A stretch of DNA of 64,000 nt, taken from the NCBI GenBank assembly GCA_035998495.1, contig DASYHP010000031.1, positions 62,001 to 126,000 of the forward strand, given 5' to 3'. This DNA comes from Mesorhizobium_B sp035998495 (GTDB lineage: Bacteria; Pseudomonadota; Alphaproteobacteria; Rhizobiales; Rhizobiaceae). Both the position numbers and the translations under genes were made by a program. Below, one piece after another: positions 17,379 to 25,096 of this stretch. Below the pieces are notes generated by a model. That model was not told where the DNA came from, did no database searches, and saw nothing but the letters and a program-made list of their open reading frames with translations. Within the stretch, counting starts at the first letter, position 1. Every line of letters starts with the position of its first letter.

Positions 17379-18425
17379 GTGGCCTCCATCCTGATCCTCG
17401 GCGCGGGCGTGATGGGCTCGGCCATCGCCGTGCCGGCGGCCGACAACGGCCATTCCGTGCGGCTCGTCGGCACGCCGCTCGACGCCGAGATCATCGCCAA
17501 GCTCAAGCGGCCGGGCGGGTTGCATCCCAAACTCGACGCGGCCCTGCCCGCAGGCGTGGAGCCGCTGGCGATCGAGGAGCTTGGCCCCGCTCATTTCGCG
17601 CAGGCCGACGCGATCGTCGTGGGCGTGAGCAGCCGCGGGCTCGACTGGGCGGCGGGCCTCTTGTCCGAGCACCTGGACAGGCCTTGCCCGGTGGCCTTCG
17701 TCACCAAGGGACTCGCCGTGGAGCAAGCCGGCGTGAAGACCTATGCCGACACCGTTCCGGCCAGGGTCGGAAACCTCTCGGCCTTTGTCGGCATCGGGGG
17801 GCCGTGCATCGCGCGCGAGCTCGCCAACCGCTGGCCCACGGCGAGCGTCTATGCCTCCGCCGACGCTTCGGCCACGGATGCTCTGATCCGGCTGATGCAG
17901 ACGGACTATTACCGCCTTTCCCCGAGCGGCGACGCCGTGGGCGTGGAGGCCTGCGCGGCGCTGAAGAATTTTTACGCCATCGGCGTGTCCGCCATGCAGA
18001 CGCGCTTTCCCGACACGGGCCGCGCGAGCGGCGCGCACGCGAAGAATCCGCTTGCCGCCCTCTTCAACCAGGCCGCGCGCGAGATGGCCGCGCTTTGCGA
18101 GGCGCTGGGGGGCAAGCGCGAAACGGCCTTCGACCTCGCCGGGATGGGCGACCTGCATGTGACGGTGGGCGGGGGGCGCAACAGCCGGCTCGGCCACGGG
18201 CTCGGGCAAGGCCGCCGGGTGTCGGAGGTGCTGGGCGCGGAGCTTGCCGGCGAGACCGTGGAGGGCGCCGACACCGCGCGTGCCCTTGCCGTTTGGCTGC
18301 GGAGCGGGAGCGGCATGGACGCCAAAGCCTTGCCGCTCGCCCACGCCATCATCGACGCCGTGCTGGACGACCGCCCCTTCGACTTCGACTTCCGGCGGAT
18401 CGGCGGGCCGGCCGTGGCGGCATGA
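17379..18425 (+). CDS. GpsA-like NAD(P)-dependent glycerol-3-phosphate dehydrogenase family protein
   Basis: A 348-residue protein. ILILGAGVMGSAIAVPAADN opens the Rossmann fold at residue 4; VAFVTKGLA, GIGGPCIARELANR and CAALKNFYAIG correspond to conserved GpsA segments, the last with the catalytic Lys. GDLHVTVGGGRNSRLGHGLG replaces the usual GDLVLTCT...SRN...G segment. It starts at GTG 17379, four bases after the ATPase. In this operon it probably oxidises a polyol phosphate rather than supplying glycerol-3-phosphate for lipids. It coexists with a glycerol-1-phosphate-type enzyme, so both stereochemical types are encoded together. Confidence 0.82.
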   Translation: MASILILGAGVMGSAIAVPAADNGHSVRLVGTPLDAEIIAKLKRPGGLHPKLDAALPAGVEPLAIEELGPAHFAQADAIVVGVSSRGLDWAAGLLSEHLDRPCPVAFVTKGLAVEQAGVKTYADTVPARVGNLSAFVGIGGPCIARELANRWPTASVYASADASATDALIRLMQTDYYRLSPSGDAVGVEACAALKNFYAIGVSAMQTRFPDTGRASGAHAKNPLAALFNQAAREMAALCEALGGKRETAFDLAGMGDLHVTVGGGRNSRLGHGLGQGRRVSEVLGAELAGETVEGADTARALAVWLRSGSGMDAKALPLAHAIIDAVLDDRPFDFDFRRIGGPAVAA

Positions 18426-18437
18426 GGGCGGACGGCC

Positions 18438-19502
18438 ATGGCCCGGCAGCTTGACTTGCCTCGCGACTTTCAGGCGCTGCGCGCGCTTTCGGCGCGGGTG
18501 GGCGCCGACTCGCTGCTCGTGCAGGGGCCGGGCGGCAACACCTCGATCAAGCATGAGGGCGTGCTCTGGGTGAAGGCGTCCGGCACCTGGCTCGCGAACG
18601 CGCTGGACAAGGACATCTTCGTGCCGGTCAGGCTCGACCCGCTGCTGGAGGCGGTGGCCTCGGGCGACGAGCGGGCCGAGAAAGCCGCCGACTTCGTTCT
18701 CGCGGAGCAGAACCCGTCGGGCCTGCGCCCCTCCATCGAGACCACGTTCCACGCCGTCATGCCCCAGCGCGTCGTGGTGCATGTGCATTGCGTGGAGACC
18801 ATTTCGGTAGCCGTGCGCCGGGACGCGCGCGAGATCGTCGCGGAACGGTTGGAGGGGCTCAACTGGGCTTTCGCGCCCTATGCCCGGCCCGGCCTGCCGC
18901 TGACACGCGCGATTCTGCAGGAGTTGAAGCCCGAGACCGACATGCTGGTGCTGGGCAATCACGGGCTGGTGGTCGCCGCCGATGCCGTGGACGCGGCGGA
19001 GGCGTTGCTCGCCGAGGTGTCGGGCCGCCTGCGCCAGCCGGTTCGGGTCGCCCCGCCCGCCGATTTGGACGCACTGAGGGTGCTTGCGGCAAGCAGCCCT
19101 TACCACCTGCCGCGCTTCGAGGGCGCCCACGCTGCGGCGACGGACGCGATCTCCTGCCGGTGCGCTGTGGGCGGCAGCCTTTACCCCGACCATGTGATCT
19201 TCCTTGGGCCCGGCTCCGTGCTCGCCCGTGCGGACGAGACGGCAGCAGGCATCGCCGCCCGGGCGCAAGAGGCTGGGGCCGAGCCGCCGGCCGCGATCCT
19301 GTTCCCCGGCAGAGGGGTGCTGGTGCGCGAGGACGCCACGGCCGGCGCGGAGGCGCTGGCCTTGTGCCTGGCCGATGTGACGGCGCGCATCCCTGAGAAC
19401 ACGCCGCTCCGCTACCTTTCGGACGTCGAGAACGCCGAGCTCCTGGACTGGGACGCCGAAAAGTACCGGCAGGCCATGGCGCGGCGGGGCGGCCATGCCT
19501 GA
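18438..19502 (+). CDS. class II aldolase/adducin family protein (second copy, extended)
   Basis: A 354-residue protein, much longer than FucA. The aldolase domain covers about residues 10-190: GPGGNTSIKHEG (phosphate loop), Glu101 in SIETTFHAVMP, His115 and His117 in VVVHVHCVE, and His175 in LGNHGLVV complete the metal and catalytic set. The C-terminal half (about 190-354) includes a stretch LYPDHVIFLGPGSVLARADE like that of larger two-part aldolase-domain proteins. It probably cleaves or epimerises a phosphorylated ketose from the pathway. It overlaps the following kinase gene by 8 bases. Confidence 0.82.
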   Translation: MARQLDLPRDFQALRALSARVGADSLLVQGPGGNTSIKHEGVLWVKASGTWLANALDKDIFVPVRLDPLLEAVASGDERAEKAADFVLAEQNPSGLRPSIETTFHAVMPQRVVVHVHCVETISVAVRRDAREIVAERLEGLNWAFAPYARPGLPLTRAILQELKPETDMLVLGNHGLVVAADAVDAAEALLAEVSGRLRQPVRVAPPADLDALRVLAASSPYHLPRFEGAHAAATDAISCRCAVGGSLYPDHVIFLGPGSVLARADETAAGIAARAQEAGAEPPAAILFPGRGVLVREDATAGAEALALCLADVTARIPENTPLRYLSDVENAELLDWDAEKYRQAMARRGGHA

Positions 19503-20769
19503 CGTTTTCCTCGGCATCGATGTCGGCACGTCCGGCGTGCGCGCGCTCGCCATGGACGCTGAAGGAATGGTGCTGGGCCAGGGCACGGCGCGCATGGCCG
19601 AGTTCGGCGCGGACGGGCGCGACCCCACCGTCTGGCGGCGGGCCACGGAAGCGGCGCTCGCCGAGCTTTCCCGCGCGGTGGAGCCATCCCGGATCGTGGC
19701 GCTCGCCGTGGACGGCACCTCGGGCACCGTGCTGCCCGTGGATGGAGAAGGCCGGCCGCTCGCGCGGGCTCTCATGTACAACGACAAGGTGGGGGACGCC
19801 GCGATCCTTGACGCCGTAAGCCGCTCGGCCCCGGCCGCCAGCGCCGCGCATGGCCCGACCTCCGGTCTCGCCAAGGCGCTGAGCTTCCAGGGCGCCCACG
19901 GCGCGGCGAAAATCCTCCATCAGGCCGACTGGATCGCGGGCCAGTTTTCGGGCTGTTTCGACCGAAGCGACGCCAACAACGCGCTGAAGACCGGCTACGA
20001 TCCGGTGGCGGAGCGTTGGCCGGATTGGATCGCCGAGACAGGCATGCGGCTTGAACTCCTGCCGGACATCCTGGAACCCGGTGCGCCGGTCGGGACGGTC
20101 TCGGCCGAGGCGCAGGAGAAATTCGGCTTTCCCGACGGCGCGCTCGTCGTGGCCGGCAGCACCGACGGCTGCGCCTCCTTCCTCGCCACGGGCGCGAGCC
20201 TGATCGGCGAAGGGGTGACGGCGCTCGGCAGCACGCTGACGCTGAAGCTGTTGTCCGACCGGCCGATCTTCGCGCCCCAATACGGCATCTACAGCCATCG
20301 GGTGCTGGGTTCCTGGCTCGCCGGCGGGGCGTCGAACACGGGCGGGGCCGTGCTCGCCCATTTCTTCGAGGCCGAGGAGATCGCAGAGTTCTCAAAGCGG
20401 ATCGACGCGGAAAAACCCACTGGGCTCGACTTCTATCCCCTGCTTTCCCCCGGCGAGCGCTTTCCCGTCAGCGATCCGGCCCTCCCGCCTTGTCTGGAGC
20501 CCAGGCCGGCCGAGCCGGGAAAATTCCTCCAGGCCCTGCTCGAAGGCATCGCCGCAATCGAGGCCTTGGGCTACCGGCGGCTGGAGGAGCTTGGCGCGCC
20601 GCGCCTTGAGAACATCCGCACGGTGGGAGGCGGGGCGAAGAACACGGCCTGGCAAGCCATTCGTCGGAAAAGGCTCGGCGTGCCGCTGCTCAGCCCTGCT
20701 TCCGAGGAAGCGGCGGCCGGCGCGGCGCGGCTCGCGCTTGTCGGGGCGAAGCAGGCGGGGCTCCTGTGA
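19495..20769 (+). CDS. FGGY-family carbohydrate kinase (second, shorter)
   Basis: A 424-residue FGGY kinase, about 80 residues shorter than the first one in the operon and only distantly similar to it. Motifs are VFLGIDVGTSGVRALAMD at residues 4-21, LAVDGTSGTVLPVD, VVAGSTDGCASFLATGA (catalytic Asp region) and RTVGGGAKNTAWQAIRRK near the C-terminus. It starts at ATG 19495 inside the end of the aldolase gene and overlaps the HAD gene by 4 bases. Two kinases in one operon suggest two phosphorylatable intermediates or two related substrates. Confidence 0.85.
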   Translation: MPDVFLGIDVGTSGVRALAMDAEGMVLGQGTARMAEFGADGRDPTVWRRATEAALAELSRAVEPSRIVALAVDGTSGTVLPVDGEGRPLARALMYNDKVGDAAILDAVSRSAPAASAAHGPTSGLAKALSFQGAHGAAKILHQADWIAGQFSGCFDRSDANNALKTGYDPVAERWPDWIAETGMRLELLPDILEPGAPVGTVSAEAQEKFGFPDGALVVAGSTDGCASFLATGASLIGEGVTALGSTLTLKLLSDRPIFAPQYGIYSHRVLGSWLAGGASNTGGAVLAHFFEAEEIAEFSKRIDAEKPTGLDFYPLLSPGERFPVSDPALPPCLEPRPAEPGKFLQALLEGIAAIEALGYRRLEELGAPRLENIRTVGGGAKNTAWQAIRRKRLGVPLLSPASEEAAAGAARLALVGAKQAGLL

Positions 20770-21620
20770 ACGCGCCGCCCGCCACGCTGCCCGGCTTGGC
20801 GGCGCTCGTCCAAAGCTTCGACGTGTTCCTGCTCGACCAGTTCGGCGTGCTCCATGACGGCCAGAAACCCTATCCTGGCGCGGTGGAGGCGTTGCTTCGC
20901 CTCAAGGAAGCCGGCAAGCGTGTGGCGCTCCTCTCCAATTCCGGCAAGCGCGCGGGGCCGAACGAAGAACGGCTGCGCCGCCTGGGTTTTCCCGATGGGC
21001 TTTGGGACGTGTTCCTGTCCTCGGGCGAGCTCGCCTGGCGCGTCTTTTCCGGGTTCGAAGGCGAGCCGGCGCTGCAAGCCGGCATGCGCTGCCTGCTGAT
21101 CGCCCGCGACGGCGACCCCTCGGCGGTGGACGGGCTCGACATGGCGCTTGTCGAGGACGGCGCGTCCGCGAAACTCGTGCTGATTTCCGCGAGCGAAGGC
21201 GACCGCTTTCCTCTGGAGCACTATTCGGACCTGCTCGCGCCGGCCGCCCGCGCGGGCGCGCCGGCCGTCTGCACCAACCCCGACAAGGTCATGCTGACGG
21301 CAAGCGGCCCGCGCTTCGGCGCCGGTCGCATCGCGGAGCTCTATGAGGAACTGGGCGGCACGGTGCGCTGGATCGGCAAGCCGCATCTCGACATCTACCG
21401 CGCGGCCCTCGCCCATCTCGGCGACCCCGCGCCCAACACCGTGCTTTGCATCGGCGACAGCGTGGAGCACGACATCGCCGGCGCGCGCGGGGCGGGGCTC
21501 GCCGCGGCCCTTGTCCGGTCGGGCATCCATGCCGACTTGGAGGGCGATGGGCTGGAGGCGGAGTTCTTCCGCCATCGGGCGCGGCCCGATTTCATTCTGA
21601 CGCGCTTCGCCTGGGATTGA
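20766..21620 (+). CDS. HAD-IIA-type hydrolase (TIGR01459-like)
   Basis: A 284-residue haloacid-dehalogenase superfamily protein. Motif I is VFLLDQFGVLHDG (about residues 19-31), motif II ALLSNSGK, motif III RWIGKPHLDIYR and motif IV CIGDSVEHDIAGA. The second Asp of the usual D-x-D motif is replaced by Phe (D-Q-F), as in the TIGR01459 group where this position is commonly aromatic. Phosphatase activity on a sugar phosphate is possible but the substitution makes it less certain. It starts at GTG 20766 and overlaps the kinase by 4 bases; the RpiB gene follows within a few bases. Confidence 0.8.
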   Translation: MNAPPATLPGLAALVQSFDVFLLDQFGVLHDGQKPYPGAVEALLRLKEAGKRVALLSNSGKRAGPNEERLRRLGFPDGLWDVFLSSGELAWRVFSGFEGEPALQAGMRCLLIARDGDPSAVDGLDMALVEDGASAKLVLISASEGDRFPLEHYSDLLAPAARAGAPAVCTNPDKVMLTASGPRFGAGRIAELYEELGGTVRWIGKPHLDIYRAALAHLGDPAPNTVLCIGDSVEHDIAGARGAGLAAALVRSGIHADLEGDGLEAEFFRHRARPDFILTRFAWD

Positions 21621-21638
21621 ACGATGGAGACGAAAGCC

Positions 21639-22079
21639 ATGAAGATCGCGATCGGCGCCGACAGCGCCGGAAAACCCCTGCTCGACGTGATTGCCAAGCA
21701 CCTCGCCGCCAAGGAGAACGTCGAGGTGGCGGACCTGAGCCAGTCCGGCTTCTATGCCGACCTCTCGAAGACCCTCGCGGAGAGTATTCTGCAGGGCGAG
21801 AACGAGCGCGGCATCCTGGTCTGCGGCACGGGCATCGGCGTCTCCATCTCGGCCAACAAGGTGCCGGGCATCCGCGCGGCCCTGACGCACGACACCTATT
21901 CGGCCGAGCGGGCGGCGAAGTCGAACAATGCGCAGATCATCACCATGGGCGCGCGCGTGATCGGCCCCGAGCTCGCCAAGGCCATCGTGGACAAGTGGCT
22001 GGAATCGGCGTTCGACCCAGCCGGACCCTCGGCCGAGAACGTCAGGGCGATCGACCGGCTGGACGGGGCGAAAGCCTGA
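21639..22079 (+). CDS. RpiB/LacAB-family isomerase, D-erythrulose-4-phosphate isomerase (EryI/DerI) type
   Basis: A 146-residue sugar-phosphate isomerase. Two features set it apart from ordinary ribose-5-phosphate isomerase B: the N-terminal GADSAGKPLLDVI in place of G-S-D-H-A-G, and NKVPGIRAALTHDTYSAER. Both resemble the Brucella EryI and mycobacterial DerI group, which converts D-erythrulose 4-phosphate to D-erythrose 4-phosphate. The catalytic Cys is in CGTGIGVSISANK. ATG 21639 has GGAG nine bases upstream; ATG 21624 is an alternative start adding five residues. As last gene of the operon it would feed a C4 sugar phosphate into the pentose phosphate pathway. Confidence 0.85.
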   Translation: MKIAIGADSAGKPLLDVIAKHLAAKENVEVADLSQSGFYADLSKTLAESILQGENERGILVCGTGIGVSISANKVPGIRAALTHDTYSAERAAKSNNAQIITMGARVIGPELAKAIVDKWLESAFDPAGPSAENVRAIDRLDGAKA

Positions 22080-22281
22080 GCTGACATTTCTCCGGTCTCC
22101 GGTCTCCGGCGCTCGGGCGCGGGAAGGGGCCGGCTCCTTGCGCCAACCCGACGCGCGGGACGCGGCGGCGACTTTCTCTCGGCTCCTTGCAGAAAGCGGC
22201 TTCGCGGAGGCGGTTGACTTCGTTAGACGGCTACAAGGCTGCGGCTTTGCCCCGCGTGGCGGCGAAGAAGGAGAAGCAGGC

Positions 22282-23124
22282 GTGAGCTGGGACGTGATGC
22301 TTCTCGTGCTTCTGGGCGCGGCGCTCCATGCGAGCTGGAACGCGGTCGTCAAATCGAGCCCGGACAAGTTCATGGATACCGTGCTGGTGGCCGCCGGCGC
22401 GGCCGTCCTGGCCGTCGTCGCCCTGCCGTTCCTGCCCGTGCCTGCGGCGCCGAGCTGGCCCTATGGCGTCGTCTCCGGCATCCTGCATCTCGCTTATTTC
22501 GCCTTGGTCGCCGCCGCCTACCGGACAGGCGACATGAGCGTGGTCTACCCGCTGATGCGGGGGACGGCACCGCTGATTGTCGCGATCGTGGGCGCGTTTT
22601 TCCTCGGCGAGCATCTGAGCCCTGGCGGTTGGACAGGCATCCTCCTGATCTCCGGCGGGGTGCTGGGCTTGGCGCTCCTGTCCCGCCGCCTGCCCCAAGC
22701 AGGCATAGGCCCAGTCGCCTTTGCGCTGGCCAATGCCGTGGTGATCGCCAGCTACACCTTCTCGGACGCCCTCGGCGCGCGGCTGTCCGGCCATCCTGTC
22801 TCCTACACCCTCTGGATCCTCTGCTTGCCCGCCTTGCCGCTCGTCCTTTGGGCAGGCTTGCGGCAACCCCGCGCGTTCCGCGCCCACCTTGCGCAACGCT
22901 GGAGTCTGGGGCTCCTCGGCGGAGCCTGCTCGCTCGGCGCCTACGCGCTGGCGCTGTGGGCCGTGACCAAGGCTCCGATCGCCACCGTCGCCGCGCTCAG
23001 GGAGACGTCGATCCTGTTCGGGGTGGCGCTGGCCGCCTTCCTGCTCAAGGAGCGGGTGGGGCGTGAACGTGTCGCGGCGGCCTTCGCGGTCGCCGCCGGC
23101 GCCGTGGCCCTGAAGCTTGCCTAG
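22282..23124 (+). CDS. EamA/DMT-family membrane transporter
   Basis: A 280-residue membrane protein with about ten hydrophobic segments in two repeats. GAALHASWNAVVKSS at the start and VVYPLMRGTAPLIVAIVGA in the middle are typical of EamA exporters, and the second repeat ends with TKAPIATVAALRETS and ILFGVALAAFLLKER. I chose GTG 22282 because GAAGGAG precedes it by 8 bases; an upstream in-frame extension to 22138 has the composition of non-coding DNA. The 202-base gap before it (22080-22281) holds a tandem CCGGTCTCCGGTCTCCGG but no gene. Substrate unknown. Confidence 0.85.
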   Translation: MSWDVMLLVLLGAALHASWNAVVKSSPDKFMDTVLVAAGAAVLAVVALPFLPVPAAPSWPYGVVSGILHLAYFALVAAAYRTGDMSVVYPLMRGTAPLIVAIVGAFFLGEHLSPGGWTGILLISGGVLGLALLSRRLPQAGIGPVAFALANAVVIASYTFSDALGARLSGHPVSYTLWILCLPALPLVLWAGLRQPRAFRAHLAQRWSLGLLGGACSLGAYALALWAVTKAPIATVAALRETSILFGVALAAFLLKERVGRERVAAAFAVAAGAVALKLA

Positions 23125-23183
23125 CCAGACAAGGCGTTTGGCAGCATGCCGCGACCCCGCAATGCATGGAGCGGCGGCCGCCG

Positions 23184-23852
23184 TCACGAGGATGGATTCG
23201 CGGCTCTCGGCTCCGGCGCGCCCTCGTCCCTGCCCTCGGCCTTGAGACCGGACTGCACGGAGCGGATCACGTCCACCACCGAGTCGTAGCGCTCCAGCTC
23301 GTCGAGCGCGCGCGACTGCGTGTCATGCACCCTGCGCTTGGAATCCCGCGCCTCGGCGAGCGTCTTGATCTGGCCGTCGATCACCAGCACGAACAGGTTC
23401 TCCTTCTGGTCCTTCCGCTTGATCCGTTCCCTGGCCCTTTCCAGGGAAGCGAGCCGCTCCTCGATCTCGGCAAGCTCCTCGGTCAGGATCAGGCGTCCGG
23501 TCTCCACCAGCTTGCGCATCTCGCCTACGATGTCGGTGTTCTCGATGGGCAGGCGGGACTTCGACAGGACGAGGTCCAGCGCGCTGCTCAGCGTCAGGAT
23601 CACGTCGCGCTGGCGGTTGTCGGCGGCCGCCGCGTCGAACCGCCCGGTGGCATCGTAGAGCTTGCGGCGCTCGGCATCCGACAGCACGTCATAGGCCTGG
23701 GTCAGCGCCACGAACCGCTCCGGGTCGCCGCCCAGGTCCGGGTGGTGCCTCTTGGCGATCAGGCGATAGGCCAGCTTGACCTCGGACGCCGTGGCGGAGG
23801 GATCGAGCCCAAGCAGATCGTAAAGCGCTCTGTGTTTCACGGCATCCGGCAT
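23184..23852 (-). CDS. J-domain (DnaJ-like) protein
   Basis: A 222-residue protein. Residues about 8-70 form a J domain: LYDLLGLDPSATASEV, the essential His-Pro-Asp in KRHHPDLGGDP, then AYDVLSDAERRKLYDAT. The rest (about 80-222) is charged and rich in Glu and Arg, with EELAEIEERLASLERARERI suggesting a coiled coil; there is no zinc finger or C-terminal DnaJ substrate domain. It should stimulate an Hsp70 ATPase. ATG 23852 was chosen because the J domain starts just after it; no strong ribosome site is visible. It is transcribed away from the membrane-protein operon at 24115. Confidence 0.82.
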   Translation of the reverse strand: MPDAVKHRALYDLLGLDPSATASEVKLAYRLIAKRHHPDLGGDPERFVALTQAYDVLSDAERRKLYDATGRFDAAAADNRQRDVILTLSSALDLVLSKSRLPIENTDIVGEMRKLVETGRLILTEELAEIEERLASLERARERIKRKDQKENLFVLVIDGQIKTLAEARDSKRRVHDTQSRALDELERYDSVVDVIRSVQSGLKAEGRDEGAPEPRAANPSS

Positions 23853-24021
23853 CGCTGAAAAGCTGTTGCGCCGATCCCCATAGGACCTGTTCGGCGGTCT
23901 TGCCACCTCTGCGGGTCTCCGCGGCGCCGTCTCGCTGGTTTGTGAAGCCGCCGGAACGGTTGTCGCTGCACATTTTCCGGGCATGGAGCCCGACAATGAT
24001 GCAACGCAGCACAAGCTTTGC

Positions 24022-24050
24022 TTGACTTGCCGCCGTGTTCTGCTCGACAT
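24022..24050 (+). promoter_or_regulatory. candidate promoter for the membrane-protein/APC operon
   Basis: TTGACT at 24022-24027 and CGACAT at 24045-24050 are separated by 17 bases. The -35 half is good; the -10 half is weak but acceptable for a GC-rich alphaproteobacterium. It lies 65 bases upstream of the first small gene. Confidence 0.3.
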
Positions 24051-24053
24051 TCC

Positions 24054-24078
24054 TCTCAGGCAACATGTTTGCCTGAGA
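24054..24078. promoter_or_regulatory. perfect inverted repeat, candidate operator
   Basis: TCTCAGGCAA (24054-24063), a 5-base spacer, and TTGCCTGAGA (24069-24078) form a perfect 10-bp inverted repeat just downstream of the candidate promoter and 37 bases before the first gene. The location in a divergent intergenic region (23853-24114) and the lack of a T run favour a repressor site over a terminator. Confidence 0.5.
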
Positions 24079-24114
24079 AGCAAATAAGGGACGGGCCTAC
24101 CGTCAGGAGGAGAT

Positions 24115-24432
24115 ATGGTCGCGACGAGGGGTCAGGACGCCTTGGCGTCCTCGCTGGAAAGCCGCATCGACAAGATGCATCGGGGGGACCGGCTCGGCGC
24201 GGTCACCTTCGTCGTGGCGCTCTGGTGCGTGGTGCTGTTCGTCCTGTTCAGCATCTGGCCGGCGCTGACCAATGATGCGATCCGGACGATCCTTATGATC
24301 GCGGGCGCTGGCGTGCTCGTGCTCAACACCGCAGCCATCGTGGCCATGCTCAGGCATTACCACAACGACAAGCATTTCATCTACGCCCTCGATCTCAAGC
24401 ATCTTGATGACATGCGCCGGCGGCGCGGCTGA
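24115..24432 (+). CDS. small membrane protein of unknown function (105 aa)
   Basis: A 105-residue protein preceded by AGGAGGAGAT, a strong ribosome site. An N-terminal polar segment (residues 1-27) is followed by two hydrophobic spans, about 28-48 (LGAVTFVVALWCVVLFVLF) and 58-80 (TILMIAGAGVLVLN), and a charged C-terminus that includes HYHNDKHFIYALDLKHLDD. I do not recognise a family. It leads an apparent operon with two more small proteins and an APC permease, so an accessory role in transport is possible. Confidence 0.75.
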   Translation: MVATRGQDALASSLESRIDKMHRGDRLGAVTFVVALWCVVLFVLFSIWPALTNDAIRTILMIAGAGVLVLNTAAIVAMLRHYHNDKHFIYALDLKHLDDMRRRRG

Positions 24433-24433
24433 A

Positions 24434-24497
24434 GCATGATCCCGAACCGAAGGTCCGCGTCAGCGAAAAGTTGCAGACTTTTCGGATGAGATCATGC
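24434..24497. repeat. short dispersed palindromic repeat (GCATGATC...GATCATGC)
   Basis: GCATGATC at 24434 and GATCATGC at 24490-24497 are the outer arms; CGAAAAGT (24464-24471) and ACTTTTCG (24477-24484) form an inner stem. The pattern matches small palindromes repeated many times between genes in Mesorhizobium-like genomes. It fills the gap between the 105-aa and 126-aa genes and would form a hairpin in their shared transcript. Confidence 0.7.
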
Positions 24498-24522
24498 GGC
24501 AAACAGTGATTGGAGGAGGGGC

Positions 24523-24903
24523 ATGGCTCGCTACCAACCGCCGAAACAAGGTTTCTTCGCCCAGATCATCGACGTCGCCGTGCTCCTCGTGATGACGGTC
24601 GGCGCGCTTTACCTGCCGCTTTACCTCGGCCTCGCCGGCGCGGCCAAGACGCCGGCTCCCATCGAGAACCCGACCTGGGAAGCGCTGAACCAGAACCCCG
24701 CCGAGCAGGCGCAATGGGCGGCGCTGGGCATCGCCGACCCGGCCGCGGCCAACGACATCGTCACCGCGCGCTTCGACTACAGCTTCTCCTGGGCCGCGCT
24801 GGTCGTCATGGCGGTGCTGGTGATCGGCTATTTCGTGCTCGTGGTGCGCTTGAGCGACAAGGAATACCGCGAGGTCATCGACGAGCGCTTCGGCCGCAAG
24901 TGA
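24523..24903 (+). CDS. small membrane protein of unknown function (126 aa)
   Basis: A 126-residue protein with two membrane spans: about 12-38 (FFAQIIDVAVLLVMTVGALY) and 87-106 (AALVVMAVLVIGYFVLVVRL). Between them is a periplasmic-like loop of about 48 residues with WEALNQNPAEQAQW, and the C-terminus is charged. GGAGGAGGGG precedes ATG 24523 closely. No family is recognised. It is 12 bases upstream of a 55-residue gene and close to the APC permease, so the set is probably co-expressed. Confidence 0.75.
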   Translation: MARYQPPKQGFFAQIIDVAVLLVMTVGALYLPLYLGLAGAAKTPAPIENPTWEALNQNPAEQAQWAALGIADPAAANDIVTARFDYSFSWAALVVMAVLVIGYFVLVVRLSDKEYREVIDERFGRK

Positions 24904-24915
24904 GGGGAGGGGGAA

Positions 24916-25083
24916 ATGGACGTCTGGAACCTGCTTGAAGTCGCCGCCTGGGCGCTGAGCGCGATCTTCGCCCTTCACATGCTGGTCGATCTCGCCCGGA
25001 TCGACTCGACCTATGACAACGACCTGCTGACCTCCTCGCGCGAAGGCGAGATCGAGCTCACGCAGGAACGGCACCAGCTCTGA
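24916..25083 (+). CDS. very small membrane-associated protein (55 aa)
   Basis: ATG 24916 follows GGGGAGGGGGAA, and the frame ends at TGA 25081-25083. The product has 55 residues: a hydrophobic N-terminal half (WNLLEVAAWALSAIFALHM) that could span the membrane once, then an acidic tail with SREGEIELTQERHQL. It lies 12 bases after the 126-aa gene and 13 bases before the APC permease. Composition and codon use match the neighbours and GAGGAGG separates it from the next gene, so I regard it as real. Function unknown. Confidence 0.65.
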   Translation: MDVWNLLEVAAWALSAIFALHMLVDLARIDSTYDNDLLTSSREGEIELTQERHQL

Positions 25084-25096
25084 GGAGGGTCTTGCG

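Noticed and set aside
16176..19874. Minus-strand open frame of over 1200 codons across four operon genes
   Set aside because: It crosses several well-defined plus-strand genes and has no recognisable domain.
22080..22281. Tandem CCGGTCTCCGGTCTCCGG as a regulatory or CRISPR-like repeat
   Set aside because: Only two and a half copies of an 8-base unit with no spacers; too short to support a function.
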